Source of the DNA: Sporolactobacillus nakayamae
Lineage (GTDB): Bacteria; Bacillota; Bacilli; Bacillales; Sporolactobacillaceae
DNA length: 64,000 nt
Direction: 5' to 3'
NCBI RefSeq assembly: GCF_900113325.1
Contig: NZ_FOOY01000005.1
Coordinates: 54,884 to 118,883, forward strand
Shown in pieces: positions 26,652-35,502 of this stretch (the stretch's first letter is position 1; every line of letters begins with the position of its first letter). The notes below the pieces were generated by a model. It had not been told where the DNA came from and made no database searches. It saw nothing but the letters and a program-made list of their open reading frames with translations. The position numbers and the translations under genes are program-made.

Positions 26652-28955
26652 TTAGTTCTGATCTGAACTCGAACTTGCTGCTTCTTGTTTCAGCTGCGGC
26701 GATAGTTGTTCATTCACTTTGAGACCCGCCTCAATGGCAACTGTAACGATCCGGCTCACCCATATTTCAGATTCATCAGGCAACAGGCCCTTCGCATACC
26801 ATTCGCCGACCTGCTGACAGGCGCGTGGATAATGAAGCTCCGCAGCTAAGAAGAGTAGATGTAGACCATCTTCTTCATCTTTCGTGACCTCTTGTCCGCC
26901 AAACGTACCACTGAACCTGATTTGTGACAGCTCATAAATCGCTTCAGGATGATGCAGTGAGGCTGCCTCTTCAATCAATTTCAACCCGCGCTCCGGATTT
27001 TTTTCAATGTCTGTTCCTGTACCAAACGCCATGCCTACTTTGTAAAGGGCAGGACTGTATTTCTGTGCAGCACTGCGGAAAAGGTAGTCAATCGCGTCTT
27101 TACCAGTGATGCTCCAGTCGATGGTTGCGTCTTTTTTGCTTAAGGACCAAACCTCATATTGTGCAGACGGGAGCGTGCGTGCAGCCTTTACTAGCCACTG
27201 ATAAGCGCGTTCCTTATTTATTCGTTCATTTTTCAACGTTTTGTATCCGGAAAGGTAATAGTAATAGAGCGCAAACTGTGCTTCAGGATAGCCCTGCGCC
27301 GCTGCAGCTTCAATGAGATGCTTCGCCTTATCAAGATCAGCTGACACATAGATACCGTCAAGCAGAACATTCGCAAATCGGTACATGGTCGGAGCATCGC
27401 CGCTTTCAGCCGCGGATACCAGATAACGCAAAGCCTCTCGATGCTCCATCATCATCTCATTTCCATGCTCATATTGATTCATTATCAAATCACACGCTCT
27501 TGGGTTCCCGGATGCGGCAAAGGATTTTAATAGTTCAAAAGCCTTAGCCCTATTCTTTTCAAAAAGTATATCTTTATAGCGTCCTTCGTAATAGCTCTCA
27601 AACTGCTTAATCTGAGCATCCCAATCCATTTGCTCAGCGGCTTGTCCCAGATACGCAAGACCTTTCTGATCATCCTTCTTTAAAAACTTGCCGTCTATGT
27701 ACAAATCTCCGAGGCGTGTTTTCGCCTTAGCAAAGCCATGGTCCGCAGCATAAATCAGCCATTTCAAAGCACTTTCCTGTTCCATTAAAAACTCATTTCC
27801 ATGCTCAAAATAGTGCCACAAATCATACGCCGCCTCAGCACCGCCGTGTTCAGCGGAGGCGAGGAGCCAAGCATATGCCTCTTTTTTGTCCCCGCGGACC
27901 GGTTGGCTGAGACTGGTTCCATTATACGAAATCTGGAACAATAAATATTCTGCAAGCGGTAATTTTTTCTCTGCAGCCTTCTTAAGGATCAAACTATATT
28001 CTACGGCCTGCTCACCTGATATAAAGATCATTTTTTTCTCATAGGCCTCTGCCAAAGCACGAACAGCCGCCTCCAATCCATCTTCAGCAGCAGACTTTAA
28101 GTAAGAAAAAACATCTGCGCCATGATACGAGGCACCTTCAGAAGTACAGCTGTATACATAAAGCATGTAACGCGCCTCAGCACTGCCGTTCGCAGCGATC
28201 TCTTCACACTTTTTCAGTGAAGATTCATCAGTTATTTTAGATGGAACTTCAGAGCGTTTCTCAGATTGTAGTTCTTTACCAAGATTCCTCGCTGCTTTGT
28301 TATCCAGACAATTCTGCCATTTTGCCGCTTCGTTTTTATCAGCCACGATATACCGTTGATCACTGTACACATCCTGTAACTTTTTCACAGCTTCCAGGTG
28401 ACCCTTTTCCGCAAGCTTTTGAAGCAATGCGATCCCCATACTCAGTACTTTACTGTTTTCCGGGTTCTGATTGATCCAGTAGGCTGCTTTTGTCAATTGT
28501 GTTTCATCTGAGGATTCCGTTTTTAGATAATCATGCATGTGCTGATGTGAAAAGAATTCCAGTGTACCTTCTCGGTTCGCCATAAAACTCATTGTTTCAT
28601 AACTCAGCACTTCACCGGTCACCGTGTCTTCCAAGCTGATTCTTGCAGTAATTAAATCACCATAGTTAAACTGCGGCATTGCCGAGTACGGAATAGCAAC
28701 AATCATCTTATTCTGCCGGAGCGGCATTGTAAAATCGAGCTCTCCTTCGTCATTGCAAAAATCCGCACGTTCCGATTGTTTCGCTGCGCGTAAGGGACGT
28801 GTACCTGGCTCTTGAAAAAGTTGAATGCTGATCACGCGATGGCGCCTCAATCTCCGACTTGTCAATTCGCTAGGAACCTGTAGTGAAATTGTAAGTTTTG
28901 AAGCATCATCAGTTTCCAAATCGGTCAAAATAGGACTTTCTGAACTCGTTTCCAT
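26652..28955 (-). CDS. Large Sel1/TPR-like repeat protein
   Basis: 767 residues, cytoplasmic. The N-terminal 150 residues form a beta-rich domain of unknown family. From about residue 165 to the end there are a dozen or more Sel1-like repeats (for example EAAYDLWHYFEHGNE, AKTRLGDLYIDGKFL, PEAQFALYYYYLSG, LYKVGMAFGTGTDIEKNPE), consistent with a solenoid for protein binding. Start at METSSES follows GAGGAG; the longer reading has no ribosome site. Flanked by gaps; no partner is evident. Sel1 proteins in other bacteria are adaptors in signalling or envelope assembly. Confidence 0.8.
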   Translation of the reverse strand: METSSESPILTDLETDDASKLTISLQVPSELTSRRLRRHRVISIQLFQEPGTRPLRAAKQSERADFCNDEGELDFTMPLRQNKMIVAIPYSAMPQFNYGDLITARISLEDTVTGEVLSYETMSFMANREGTLEFFSHQHMHDYLKTESSDETQLTKAAYWINQNPENSKVLSMGIALLQKLAEKGHLEAVKKLQDVYSDQRYIVADKNEAAKWQNCLDNKAARNLGKELQSEKRSEVPSKITDESSLKKCEEIAANGSAEARYMLYVYSCTSEGASYHGADVFSYLKSAAEDGLEAAVRALAEAYEKKMIFISGEQAVEYSLILKKAAEKKLPLAEYLLFQISYNGTSLSQPVRGDKKEAYAWLLASAEHGGAEAAYDLWHYFEHGNEFLMEQESALKWLIYAADHGFAKAKTRLGDLYIDGKFLKKDDQKGLAYLGQAAEQMDWDAQIKQFESYYEGRYKDILFEKNRAKAFELLKSFAASGNPRACDLIMNQYEHGNEMMMEHREALRYLVSAAESGDAPTMYRFANVLLDGIYVSADLDKAKHLIEAAAAQGYPEAQFALYYYYLSGYKTLKNERINKERAYQWLVKAARTLPSAQYEVWSLSKKDATIDWSITGKDAIDYLFRSAAQKYSPALYKVGMAFGTGTDIEKNPERGLKLIEEAASLHHPEAIYELSQIRFSGTFGGQEVTKDEEDGLHLLFLAAELHYPRACQQVGEWYAKGLLPDESEIWVSRIVTVAIEAGLKVNEQLSPQLKQEAASSSSDQN

Positions 28956-29237
28956 TGGCTTCTCCTCTTCACGGATAATTTTATTTGAACAGCGCAATCT
29001 CTTTGTCAGTGGGTCACCCCAGTAATAGGAAATCAGAAATAACTCAATCGTCTATTTCCATAATATCTCTATTTTAGATCGAAGCGAATGCCTGTACTAT
29101 CCGTCTAACCGCCTGATACGCATCCACCTTTTGCGTTTGTTGGTCGGAAGAAGCACATCTATTTCAGTATAAATTTATTATTTTATAATTAAAAATTTTG
29201 AAATAATATTTACGAAATCTTTGTTGGTTCAAGAAGC

Positions 29238-29846
29238 TCAATGGAGATCTTTCTCCATTATTTTTGCGATTTGCTGCTCCGCTTCATGTTCGCTCTGATT
29301 TAAATGAGCGATAATCCGTGCCCGCCGCTCTGAAGAATTGTGCTGACTCAATTTACATGCACCTTCCATTCGGTCAATACGCATTTGGAACGCAACAATT
29401 CCTTTCAACAGTCCATCAATCATTTGGGTGGGGAGTTCATCCATTTGATACTTCTCATGCACACCTTCGTAGTTAGTGATCATTTTTTTCATTACATCCA
29501 TGATCTCATCAGGATCACGCAACATCTCTACTTTCCCGTATACATGAACAGAGACATAGTTCCAGGTCGGTACCGCCTGATTAGTCTCATACCAAGTCGG
29601 GGAAATATAGCAATGCGGGCCCTGAAATACAGCCAACACTTCCTGATCGGCACTATCCTTCCACTGCCCATTCGCACGCGCAAAATGTCCGTACAACAAA
29701 CCATGCTCCCGATCCAAAATCAGCGGTAAATGCGTAGCATACGGCATTCCTTCATGTTGGGAAAAGACTGTGGCAAAACTGTTTTCTTCGATGACTGCGA
29801 ACATCGCATTTTCATCAGTCATGTTAAATTGTTTGGGACGATACAT
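29238..29846 (-). CDS. paiB: PaiB-like FMN-binding protein
   Basis: 202 residues. Pfam FMN_bind_2 features: MYRPKQFNMTDE at the N-terminus, YATHLPL, GHFARANGQWK, and SPTWYETNQAVPTWNYVSVH. B. subtilis PaiB is described as a regulator of degradative enzymes and sporulation; the split-barrel flavin fold suggests a flavin reductase-type activity. GAGGTGAG precedes the ATG. Divergent from the MocR regulator gene, 105 bases away, which may control it. Confidence 0.88.
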   Translation of the reverse strand: MYRPKQFNMTDENAMFAVIEENSFATVFSQHEGMPYATHLPLILDREHGLLYGHFARANGQWKDSADQEVLAVFQGPHCYISPTWYETNQAVPTWNYVSVHVYGKVEMLRDPDEIMDVMKKMITNYEGVHEKYQMDELPTQMIDGLLKGIVAFQMRIDRMEGACKLSQHNSSERRARIIAHLNQSEHEAEQQIAKIMEKDLH

Positions 29847-29951
29847 AAGTGCTCACCTCTTACAGAAAGAATAGAACTATGCTATTCTGTTGAAAACATC
29901 CAATTGGTCGATCAAAAGATCATCCAATTGCAATAATGGAGGGCGCGCACG

Positions 29952-31415
29952 ATGCACATGAATAAAGTGGACAAAGAACGGATGCCTGTATACGAACAGA
30001 TCGCCCGACATTTTGAACAGCAAATTATGGAAGGTACCCTTCGACCAGGAGAAAAACTGCCGCCGGAGCGTAAACTTGCGGAACAGTTAGGGGTCAATCG
30101 TACAACCGTTGTACACGCCTATGATCTTTTACGTTCAGCGGGGGTTATTCAATCTGCAAGAGGGAGCGGTACTCGAGTCGCTCAAGAGCAGTGGGGCGTT
30201 CGTCCCCTCCGCCTTCCGAACTGGCAAGCCTACGCCAATGGTGGTTCATTTCTACCGACGCTTCCCATCTCGCGGCGCCTTGCCGAAGTGCGTCAGCTCA
30301 ACACATGTATTGACTTGTCAACAAGTGAATTGACTCAGGAAGACTATCCAATTGCAGAGCTTCAACAGATCATCAGAACCCTGCCGCTCAATTATTCACT
30401 TGGTTATCCCGATCCAAAAGGGTACGAACCGCTGAGAGCGGCCCTCAGTCAATTTATGAGATCAAATTTCAAAATGACCGCCTGCGCAGACACTATTTTA
30501 GTTACTTCCGGCGCGCAGCAAGCACTGCTGCTTATCACCCAGTGCCTATTAAATCCTGGGGATGCAATCGCCATTGAAAGTCCCTCCTATTTTTACGCGT
30601 TGCCATTGTTTCATTCGGCTGGTCTGCGTATGTATGGAGTACCTATGGACAAAGATGGGATAATTCCTGCTGAGCTCGAGCGTTTGCTACACAAGCGGAC
30701 GATCAAGATGCTCTTCCTAAATCCGACCTATCAAAATCCAACAGGAAGTACGTTGACCGAACCGCGGAGAAGAGAAGTGCTCGAAATCTGTGAAAAATGG
30801 CAGGTGCCGATTGTTGAGGATGATGCCTACCGATCGCTTGATCTAGGTGACGAATTTCCTAGTCCACAGACCTTGTTCTCCCTTGATCATTCCAATGAAC
30901 AGGTCATTTATATCGGTAGCCTCTCAAAGACTGTCGCTCCCGGTTTACGTGTCGGATGGATCGTCGCTCCTGAACCCGTGTTAAGCCGACTTCGCGACGC
31001 CAAATATCAGATGGATCATGGCTCGAGCATCGTCACGCAGCAAATCGCCGAGCACTATTTACGCTCCGGCATTTGGGAAAAACATATGGATACAGTACGA
31101 TACCGCCTCGAAGAACGAAGGAGATTGATGATTGCCACACTCTCCGCAAACTGCGGGGATGACATCAGTTTTATGACTCCGAAAGGCGGATACCATCTTT
31201 GGTGCCGATTGACCTCCCCTGTTTCCGACGCCAAGCTGCTTGAATCCGGGATTGAACGCAGTGTGCTTTTTGTTCCAGGTACCGTGTATGGCGCGCACCC
31301 TAGATTTGTTCGTCTCAGCTATGCTTGTACAACGAATAATAATATTAGCGAAGGCGTGTTGCGTTTTATCCAGGCAGTGCGGCAGTCGTCATATACATGC
31401 CATGACGAAGGCTAA
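29952..31415 (+). CDS. MocR/PdxR-type GntR-aminotransferase regulator
   Basis: 487 residues. N-terminal GntR winged helix (residues 10-75; GEKLPPERKLAEQLGVNRTT), then a class I aminotransferase domain with VEDDAYRSLDL and the PLP lysine motif SLSKTVAPGLRVGWI. MocR proteins sense PLP or amino-donor ligands and commonly regulate a divergent gene; here that is paiB. GGAGGG is 8 bases before the start. Confidence 0.9.
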   Translation: MHMNKVDKERMPVYEQIARHFEQQIMEGTLRPGEKLPPERKLAEQLGVNRTTVVHAYDLLRSAGVIQSARGSGTRVAQEQWGVRPLRLPNWQAYANGGSFLPTLPISRRLAEVRQLNTCIDLSTSELTQEDYPIAELQQIIRTLPLNYSLGYPDPKGYEPLRAALSQFMRSNFKMTACADTILVTSGAQQALLLITQCLLNPGDAIAIESPSYFYALPLFHSAGLRMYGVPMDKDGIIPAELERLLHKRTIKMLFLNPTYQNPTGSTLTEPRRREVLEICEKWQVPIVEDDAYRSLDLGDEFPSPQTLFSLDHSNEQVIYIGSLSKTVAPGLRVGWIVAPEPVLSRLRDAKYQMDHGSSIVTQQIAEHYLRSGIWEKHMDTVRYRLEERRRLMIATLSANCGDDISFMTPKGGYHLWCRLTSPVSDAKLLESGIERSVLFVPGTVYGAHPRFVRLSYACTTNNNISEGVLRFIQAVRQSSYTCHDEG

Positions 31416-31460
31416 TTTCGAAAAAACGGTTCATACTAACGTCGGGAGGTGCAAGGCCTT

Positions 31461-32390
31461 ATGCGACTACTGATGTTGGCAGGTATCCTGCTTTTCGCCC
31501 AGCCACAATCACTTTCAGGCACTCTAACCATCACGTACCATGACCATACTATTGCTAAGATTCATCGTTCCCATTTTACATATCCTTTTGCATCCCTTTT
31601 GGATCAAGAAAAATATCAACTTTTGATTAACCAGCTTGATCGCAAGGTATATCAGGCGCCGGTAGACGCCAGAATCAACGGACAAGGAGCCATCGTTTCT
31701 GGAAAAACAGGACACAAACTTTACCGCAGCGTGTTTCAGAACAAATTTTACAGTTATTATTTCGGTCAAGGTACCGGTAAACTGCGCGCACCTTTAATCA
31801 AAGTATACCCAAGAGTCGATGCCGAACTGCTTTCCCAAATTCGTGATCAGCGTATTGGTCAGTACGTCACGTTCTTTAATTCCGGAAACAAAAGCCGAGC
31901 ACATAACATTGACCTGGCCGCAAAGGCACTGGACAGCCAAGTTGTATTCCCAAATGAAACCTTTTCATTTAACAAAGCTGTTGGAATGCGGACGAAAAAA
32001 AAGGGCTATCTCTCCGCACCGATCATCGTCCGAGGAGAATTTTCCGAAGGGGTGGGCGGCGGGATCTGCCAAGTATCGTCTACACTTTTTAATGCGGTTG
32101 ACCGCGCCGGGTTGAAGATTGTGGAACGCTACTCCCATAGCAGACGTGTCCCATATGTGCCCGAGGGACGCGATGCCACGGTCAGCTGGTACGGACCGGA
32201 CTTCCGGTTTCAGAACACCTCCAACCAACCGATTCTAATCCGGGCGCATAAATACGGCGGCAGCATCTCGTTTGCATTGTACTCTTCCGATATGATCAAT
32301 GTTGCCCCACGCAAAGTGCCGAACGCATCCACGCACTTGCCAAAGGAGATCAAGCAGGAGAACGAAGTCCAGCATTCGAGCAAGCCGTAA
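31461..32390 (+). CDS. VanW-family exported protein
   Basis: 309 residues. N-terminal hydrophobic signal (MRLLMLAGILLFAQP). VanW domain in the C-terminal half: NIDLAAKALDSQVVFPNETFSFN, GGGICQVSSTLFNAV, ATVSWYGPDF. VanW proteins occur in some vancomycin-resistance clusters but their function is unresolved; a cell-wall role is presumed. No resistance genes are here. Start at ATG 31461, with GGGAGG 11 bases upstream; the GTG 12 bases earlier overlaps the ribosome site. It lies 45 bases after the MocR gene. Confidence 0.85.
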   Translation: MRLLMLAGILLFAQPQSLSGTLTITYHDHTIAKIHRSHFTYPFASLLDQEKYQLLINQLDRKVYQAPVDARINGQGAIVSGKTGHKLYRSVFQNKFYSYYFGQGTGKLRAPLIKVYPRVDAELLSQIRDQRIGQYVTFFNSGNKSRAHNIDLAAKALDSQVVFPNETFSFNKAVGMRTKKKGYLSAPIIVRGEFSEGVGGGICQVSSTLFNAVDRAGLKIVERYSHSRRVPYVPEGRDATVSWYGPDFRFQNTSNQPILIRAHKYGGSISFALYSSDMINVAPRKVPNASTHLPKEIKQENEVQHSSKP

Positions 32391-32525
32391 TTCGCTAAAT
32401 GATCAGCCTTCTCTTTCTAATTGCTTCAGCATTACAGAGAAGAAAGCGATACAAATCACGGTCCACTACTCTTCGTTCAAAAAATAGAAAATCGGCAGAA
32501 AAAATTTAGAAATTAAAAACTGTAA

Positions 32526-32554
32526 TTGACAAAAGCAGATGACAGTGATTAAAT
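32526..32554 (+). promoter_or_regulatory. Promoter of the aromatic operon leader
   Basis: Perfect TTGACA (32526-32531), 17-base spacer, TTAAAT (32549-32554), 31 bases before the leader peptide ATG. The rest of the 32391-32525 gap is featureless. Confidence 0.7.
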
Positions 32555-32585
32555 GGAACATAACCTAATCGAGAGGAATAATAAA

Positions 32586-32642
32586 ATGAAAAAGTTGCAA
32601 ATGGCTCAAACATACTATTATGGCTTCTATTACTTTAGATAG
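32586..32642 (+). CDS. Tyr/Phe-rich leader peptide of the aromatic operon
   Basis: 18 codons, GAGAGG 9 bases upstream. The peptide is MKKLQMAQTYYYGFYYFR, with five Tyr and two Phe in eight consecutive residues. The control codons run from 32613 to 32636, and the last codons overlap the first segment of the downstream hairpin chain. Downstream genes make chorismate, prephenate and the tyrosine-branch precursor. This is the arrangement of classic phe, trp and his attenuators, in which ribosome stalling at scarce charged tRNA selects the antiterminator. Confidence 0.88.
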   Translation: MKKLQMAQTYYYGFYYFR

Positions 32643-32825
32643 TTCGTATCCGCTCTGGATACGAACGCAAACGCGTAAGTATCTAGAGTTGGGAAGCTAT
32701 TTTGGTCTGACCAACTAGATGCGTAAGATTAAATCTAATTGGTTGCCATGACAATCCGGATCTTTTTATTTTCCTGACGGAAACACGTAACCAGTTAGAT
32801 TAATCATCTGACTGGTTATTTTTTT
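32633..32825 (+). promoter_or_regulatory. Ribosome-mediated attenuator of the aromatic operon
   Basis: Successive alternative pairings can be read. A 32633-32641 (end of leader gene) with B1 32680-32688, 9 bp; B1 32681-32692 with B2 32711-32720, 10 bp with a 2-nt bulge; B2 with C 32733-32742, 9 of 10; C 32732-32744 with D1 32789-32801, 13 bp including one G-U; D1 32789-32800 with D2 32806-32817, 12 bp. A perfect 10-bp hairpin (32642-32651 with 32657-32666) follows the leader stop codon. Translation to the stop leaves A:B1, B2:C and the D1:D2 terminator; stalling on Tyr/Phe codons masks A, giving B1:B2 and the C:D1 antiterminator. No T-box sequence is present. Confidence 0.85.
32789..32825 (+). 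terminator. Attenuator terminator (D1:D2)
   Basis: AACCAGTTAGAT pairs with ATCTGACTGGTT across a TAATC loop, followed by ATTTTTTT. It lies 26 bases before the first structural gene and is mutually exclusive with the upstream antiterminator strand at 32732-32744. Confidence 0.88.
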
Positions 32826-32850
32826 CACTTTTTTCGGGAGGAAATGACAT

Positions 32851-34326
32851 ATGAACGTAATGACGAAAGCAAACAAAATCAGACTAAGTATTTCTTTATA
32901 CCTGAACTACTTCGTTCATGGTATCGGACTATTAATTTTGACACAAAATATGAGGCCGCTCAGCAGCGAATGGGGTACATCGATCGCAACTGTTTCCTAC
33001 GTTATTTCCGGCGTCGGCATTGGCCGATTGCTCGCCTACTATCTTCTTGGCAGCCTGTCTGATCGCATTGGTCGTAAAAAGATTATTCTCTTCGGGATGA
33101 TCAGCTACTCTATCTTTTTCATCGGAATCCTTTTAACCAAGGATTTTAAAGTCGCTTACCTGCTTGCGATTCTTGCCGGGGTCGCGAACTCAGCACTTGA
33201 TTCGGGGACCTACCCTACCTTTTTGGAGATGAATCGCAATAATGGCGCGGCGAGTATTCTCATCAAAGCCGCGATGTCGATTGGAGAATTTGTCCTGCCT
33301 CTCTACATCGGCCTGAATGAAAATCTAGGCGGCTGGTACGGGCTAAGCTTTATTTTTGCGGCTGCGCTCCTATTGATCAATGCCGCACTGATCAGCCGAT
33401 CGCAATTTCCATTGCAGGTAAAACCTGAGAAAACCGAGCAGCATCGCTTATTTACTAAAGGGAAGCTGTCAAAAACAAAGGTCGGTTTAGTCGCCATTTT
33501 GTCTTTATATGGCTATACATCAATGGCCGTGATGATTCTCTTTACCCAATGGATCACACTCTACGGAATTGATGTATTGCATATGAGCAATATGCAGGCG
33601 CATTTTCTCCTGTCGCTTTACAGCGTCGGATCAATTGTCGGCGTTTTGATCGTCTTCACTATTTTAAAAAGTGCACTGGTCAAAGAGGGCACATTAATGG
33701 TCATTATGAACGGTCTCTCGCTTCTCTTTCTTTTAACCGTTTGTTTTTCATCCAACCATCTATCGGTCACCGTCGCATCCTTCTTCTTCGGTGTCACGGC
33801 AGCGGGAGGCATCATGCAGGTCGGTTTGACTATTTTCAGTTCCATGTTTCCTCACGCTAAGGGACGGGTTACGGCAATCTTTTTTTCTTTCGGAAGCATC
33901 GCGTCATTCACGGTACCCATTTTTACCGGCCTGCTGTCTACTAGTGGAACAGCATACGCCTTGCGCAGCGACCTTGTGATCGCGTCATTTTCGTTCGTTC
34001 TCTGGATCATCGGTCATCGACTGCTCTCTCTTTCAAATGACCAAACAGGTTATGAGACGGAGCGCAGCCAAATCAATTTTATCGATTACTGGATTCTTAA
34101 ACTACTTCAATGGCGATTCAAACTTGCCAAATCAATCGGAATGAAAAAGATGAATCAAGGCCAGCAAGTCTTAGATCCTTTTCGGGAAAAAGAAATTATC
34201 TCGAGGATTGATCAGCGCGTAAAAGATCATGAGAATCGTGACCATTACCAGGAAATTTTCCAAACCATCTTAACAAATTCAAAGCAATGTCAAACGAACT
34301 TGCAGGAGAAAGGAAGAGTTAAATGA
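32851..34326 (+). CDS. MFS transporter fused to AroQ chorismate mutase
   Basis: 491 residues. Residues 1-395 form a 12-helix MFS transporter (GRLLAYYLLGSLSDRIGRKK between helices 2 and 3). Residues 404-485 form an AroQ-type chorismate mutase that aligns by eye with the E. coli mutase domain. The equivalents of R11, R28, K39, D48, R51, E52 and Q88 are R405, R422, K433, D442, R445, E446 and Q481. The fusion would transport a small, probably aromatic or shikimate-type compound and isomerise chorismate to prephenate at the membrane. No other chorismate mutase is in the operon, and TyrA lacks one. GGGAGG is 9 bases upstream; the 3' end overlaps aroC by 4 bases. Confidence 0.9.
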   Translation: MNVMTKANKIRLSISLYLNYFVHGIGLLILTQNMRPLSSEWGTSIATVSYVISGVGIGRLLAYYLLGSLSDRIGRKKIILFGMISYSIFFIGILLTKDFKVAYLLAILAGVANSALDSGTYPTFLEMNRNNGAASILIKAAMSIGEFVLPLYIGLNENLGGWYGLSFIFAAALLLINAALISRSQFPLQVKPEKTEQHRLFTKGKLSKTKVGLVAILSLYGYTSMAVMILFTQWITLYGIDVLHMSNMQAHFLLSLYSVGSIVGVLIVFTILKSALVKEGTLMVIMNGLSLLFLLTVCFSSNHLSVTVASFFFGVTAAGGIMQVGLTIFSSMFPHAKGRVTAIFFSFGSIASFTVPIFTGLLSTSGTAYALRSDLVIASFSFVLWIIGHRLLSLSNDQTGYETERSQINFIDYWILKLLQWRFKLAKSIGMKKMNQGQQVLDPFREKEIISRIDQRVKDHENRDHYQEIFQTILTNSKQCQTNLQEKGRVK

Positions 34327-35489
34327 TTTATTTTACAGCAGGAGAGTCGCATGGTCCGCAATTAACCGGCATTATTGAAGGGTTCCCAGCCGGACTCCAC
34401 TTGTCCATTGAAAAGATCAATCAGAAACTAAGTGAACGGCAAAAAGGCTACGGGCGCGGTTATCGCCAGAAGATCGAAAAAGACCAAGTCAAGATCACCT
34501 CCGGCGTGCGCCACAGTATCACCTTGGGTTCACCGATCACATTAACCATAACCAACATTGATCACAAACACTGGAGTGAAATTATGGATCCGATCAATAA
34601 GCCCGATCCGGAAACGAACCTGCGTGAAGTGAAAAACCCGCGTCCCGGTCATGCTGATCTGGTTGGCGGCATGAAATACGGGCACCGGGATCTGCGCAAT
34701 GTGCTTGAGCGCTCATCCGCCCGCGAAACAGCGATGCGCGTTGCCATTGGCGCTGTCTGCACGCAGCTTCTGAATGAGCTGGGCATCCAAATCGCCGGTT
34801 ATGTTCGACAAATTGGTCCCATTGAAGCTGATAGTGACCAGCTTTTAACTCCTGATCAAATTGAACAGGAAATCAGCCGCAATGATCTTCGTATCGTCGA
34901 TCAAGATAAGGTTGAGCCGATTCATGCGTTTATTGATCAAACCAAAAAGGCAGGAGACACGTTGGGAGGAATCGTCCGTGTCATTGCCAAAAATGTCCCG
35001 GCCGGATTGGGGAGCTATACTTCATGGAACGAGAAACTGGATGCCAAAATTGCGGCGGCAGTCATCGGTATTAATGCATTCAAAGGTGTGAGTTTTGGCG
35101 ATGGCTTTGACTTGGGTACAAAACCAGGCAGTCAAGTAATGGATCCTATCTATTGGGATCAAGACCAAGGCTGGTACCGGAGCAGCGATCATCTCGGCGG
35201 ATTTGAAGGCGGCATGACAAATGGAATGCCACTGATTATTAACGCGGCCATGAAGCCGATCCCTACCCTTTACAAGCCGTTGCATAGTGTTGCTATTGAT
35301 ACAAAAGAGGAACATAAAGCCAGTATCGAACGCTCAGATGTTACGGCGATCGTACCGGCATCGCTTGTTATTGAGGCCGTCGTCGCAATCGAGCTGTGCA
35401 AAGCCATTTTAGACACCTTTGATTGCGCAAACATGGATCGCCTGAAAAAACAGTATCGCGATTATTGTGATGAGTTGAAAACCTATTAA
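34323..35489 (+). CDS. aroC: Chorismate synthase
   Basis: 388 residues, normal length. Family motifs GESHGPQL, QKGYGRGYRQKIEKDQV, RPGHADLVGGMKYGHRDLRN and SSARETAMRVA are all present. It converts EPSP to chorismate using reduced FMN as cofactor. Overlaps the fused transporter-mutase gene by 4 bases (ATGA), so the enzyme making chorismate and the domain consuming it are translationally coupled. Confidence 0.97.
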   Translation: MIYFTAGESHGPQLTGIIEGFPAGLHLSIEKINQKLSERQKGYGRGYRQKIEKDQVKITSGVRHSITLGSPITLTITNIDHKHWSEIMDPINKPDPETNLREVKNPRPGHADLVGGMKYGHRDLRNVLERSSARETAMRVAIGAVCTQLLNELGIQIAGYVRQIGPIEADSDQLLTPDQIEQEISRNDLRIVDQDKVEPIHAFIDQTKKAGDTLGGIVRVIAKNVPAGLGSYTSWNEKLDAKIAAAVIGINAFKGVSFGDGFDLGTKPGSQVMDPIYWDQDQGWYRSSDHLGGFEGGMTNGMPLIINAAMKPIPTLYKPLHSVAIDTKEEHKASIERSDVTAIVPASLVIEAVVAIELCKAILDTFDCANMDRLKKQYRDYCDELKTY

Positions 35490-35502
35490 GGAGAGCCTGC
35501 CG

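Noticed and set aside
31461..32390. Vancomycin-resistance cluster based on the VanW protein
   Set aside because: No vanA, vanH, vanX or regulator genes are nearby; VanW-domain proteins are widespread outside resistance loci.
32640..32830. T-box riboswitch upstream of the aromatic operon
   Set aside because: The conserved T-box sequence and stem I elements are absent, and a translated Tyr/Phe-rich leader with its own ribosome site explains the region.
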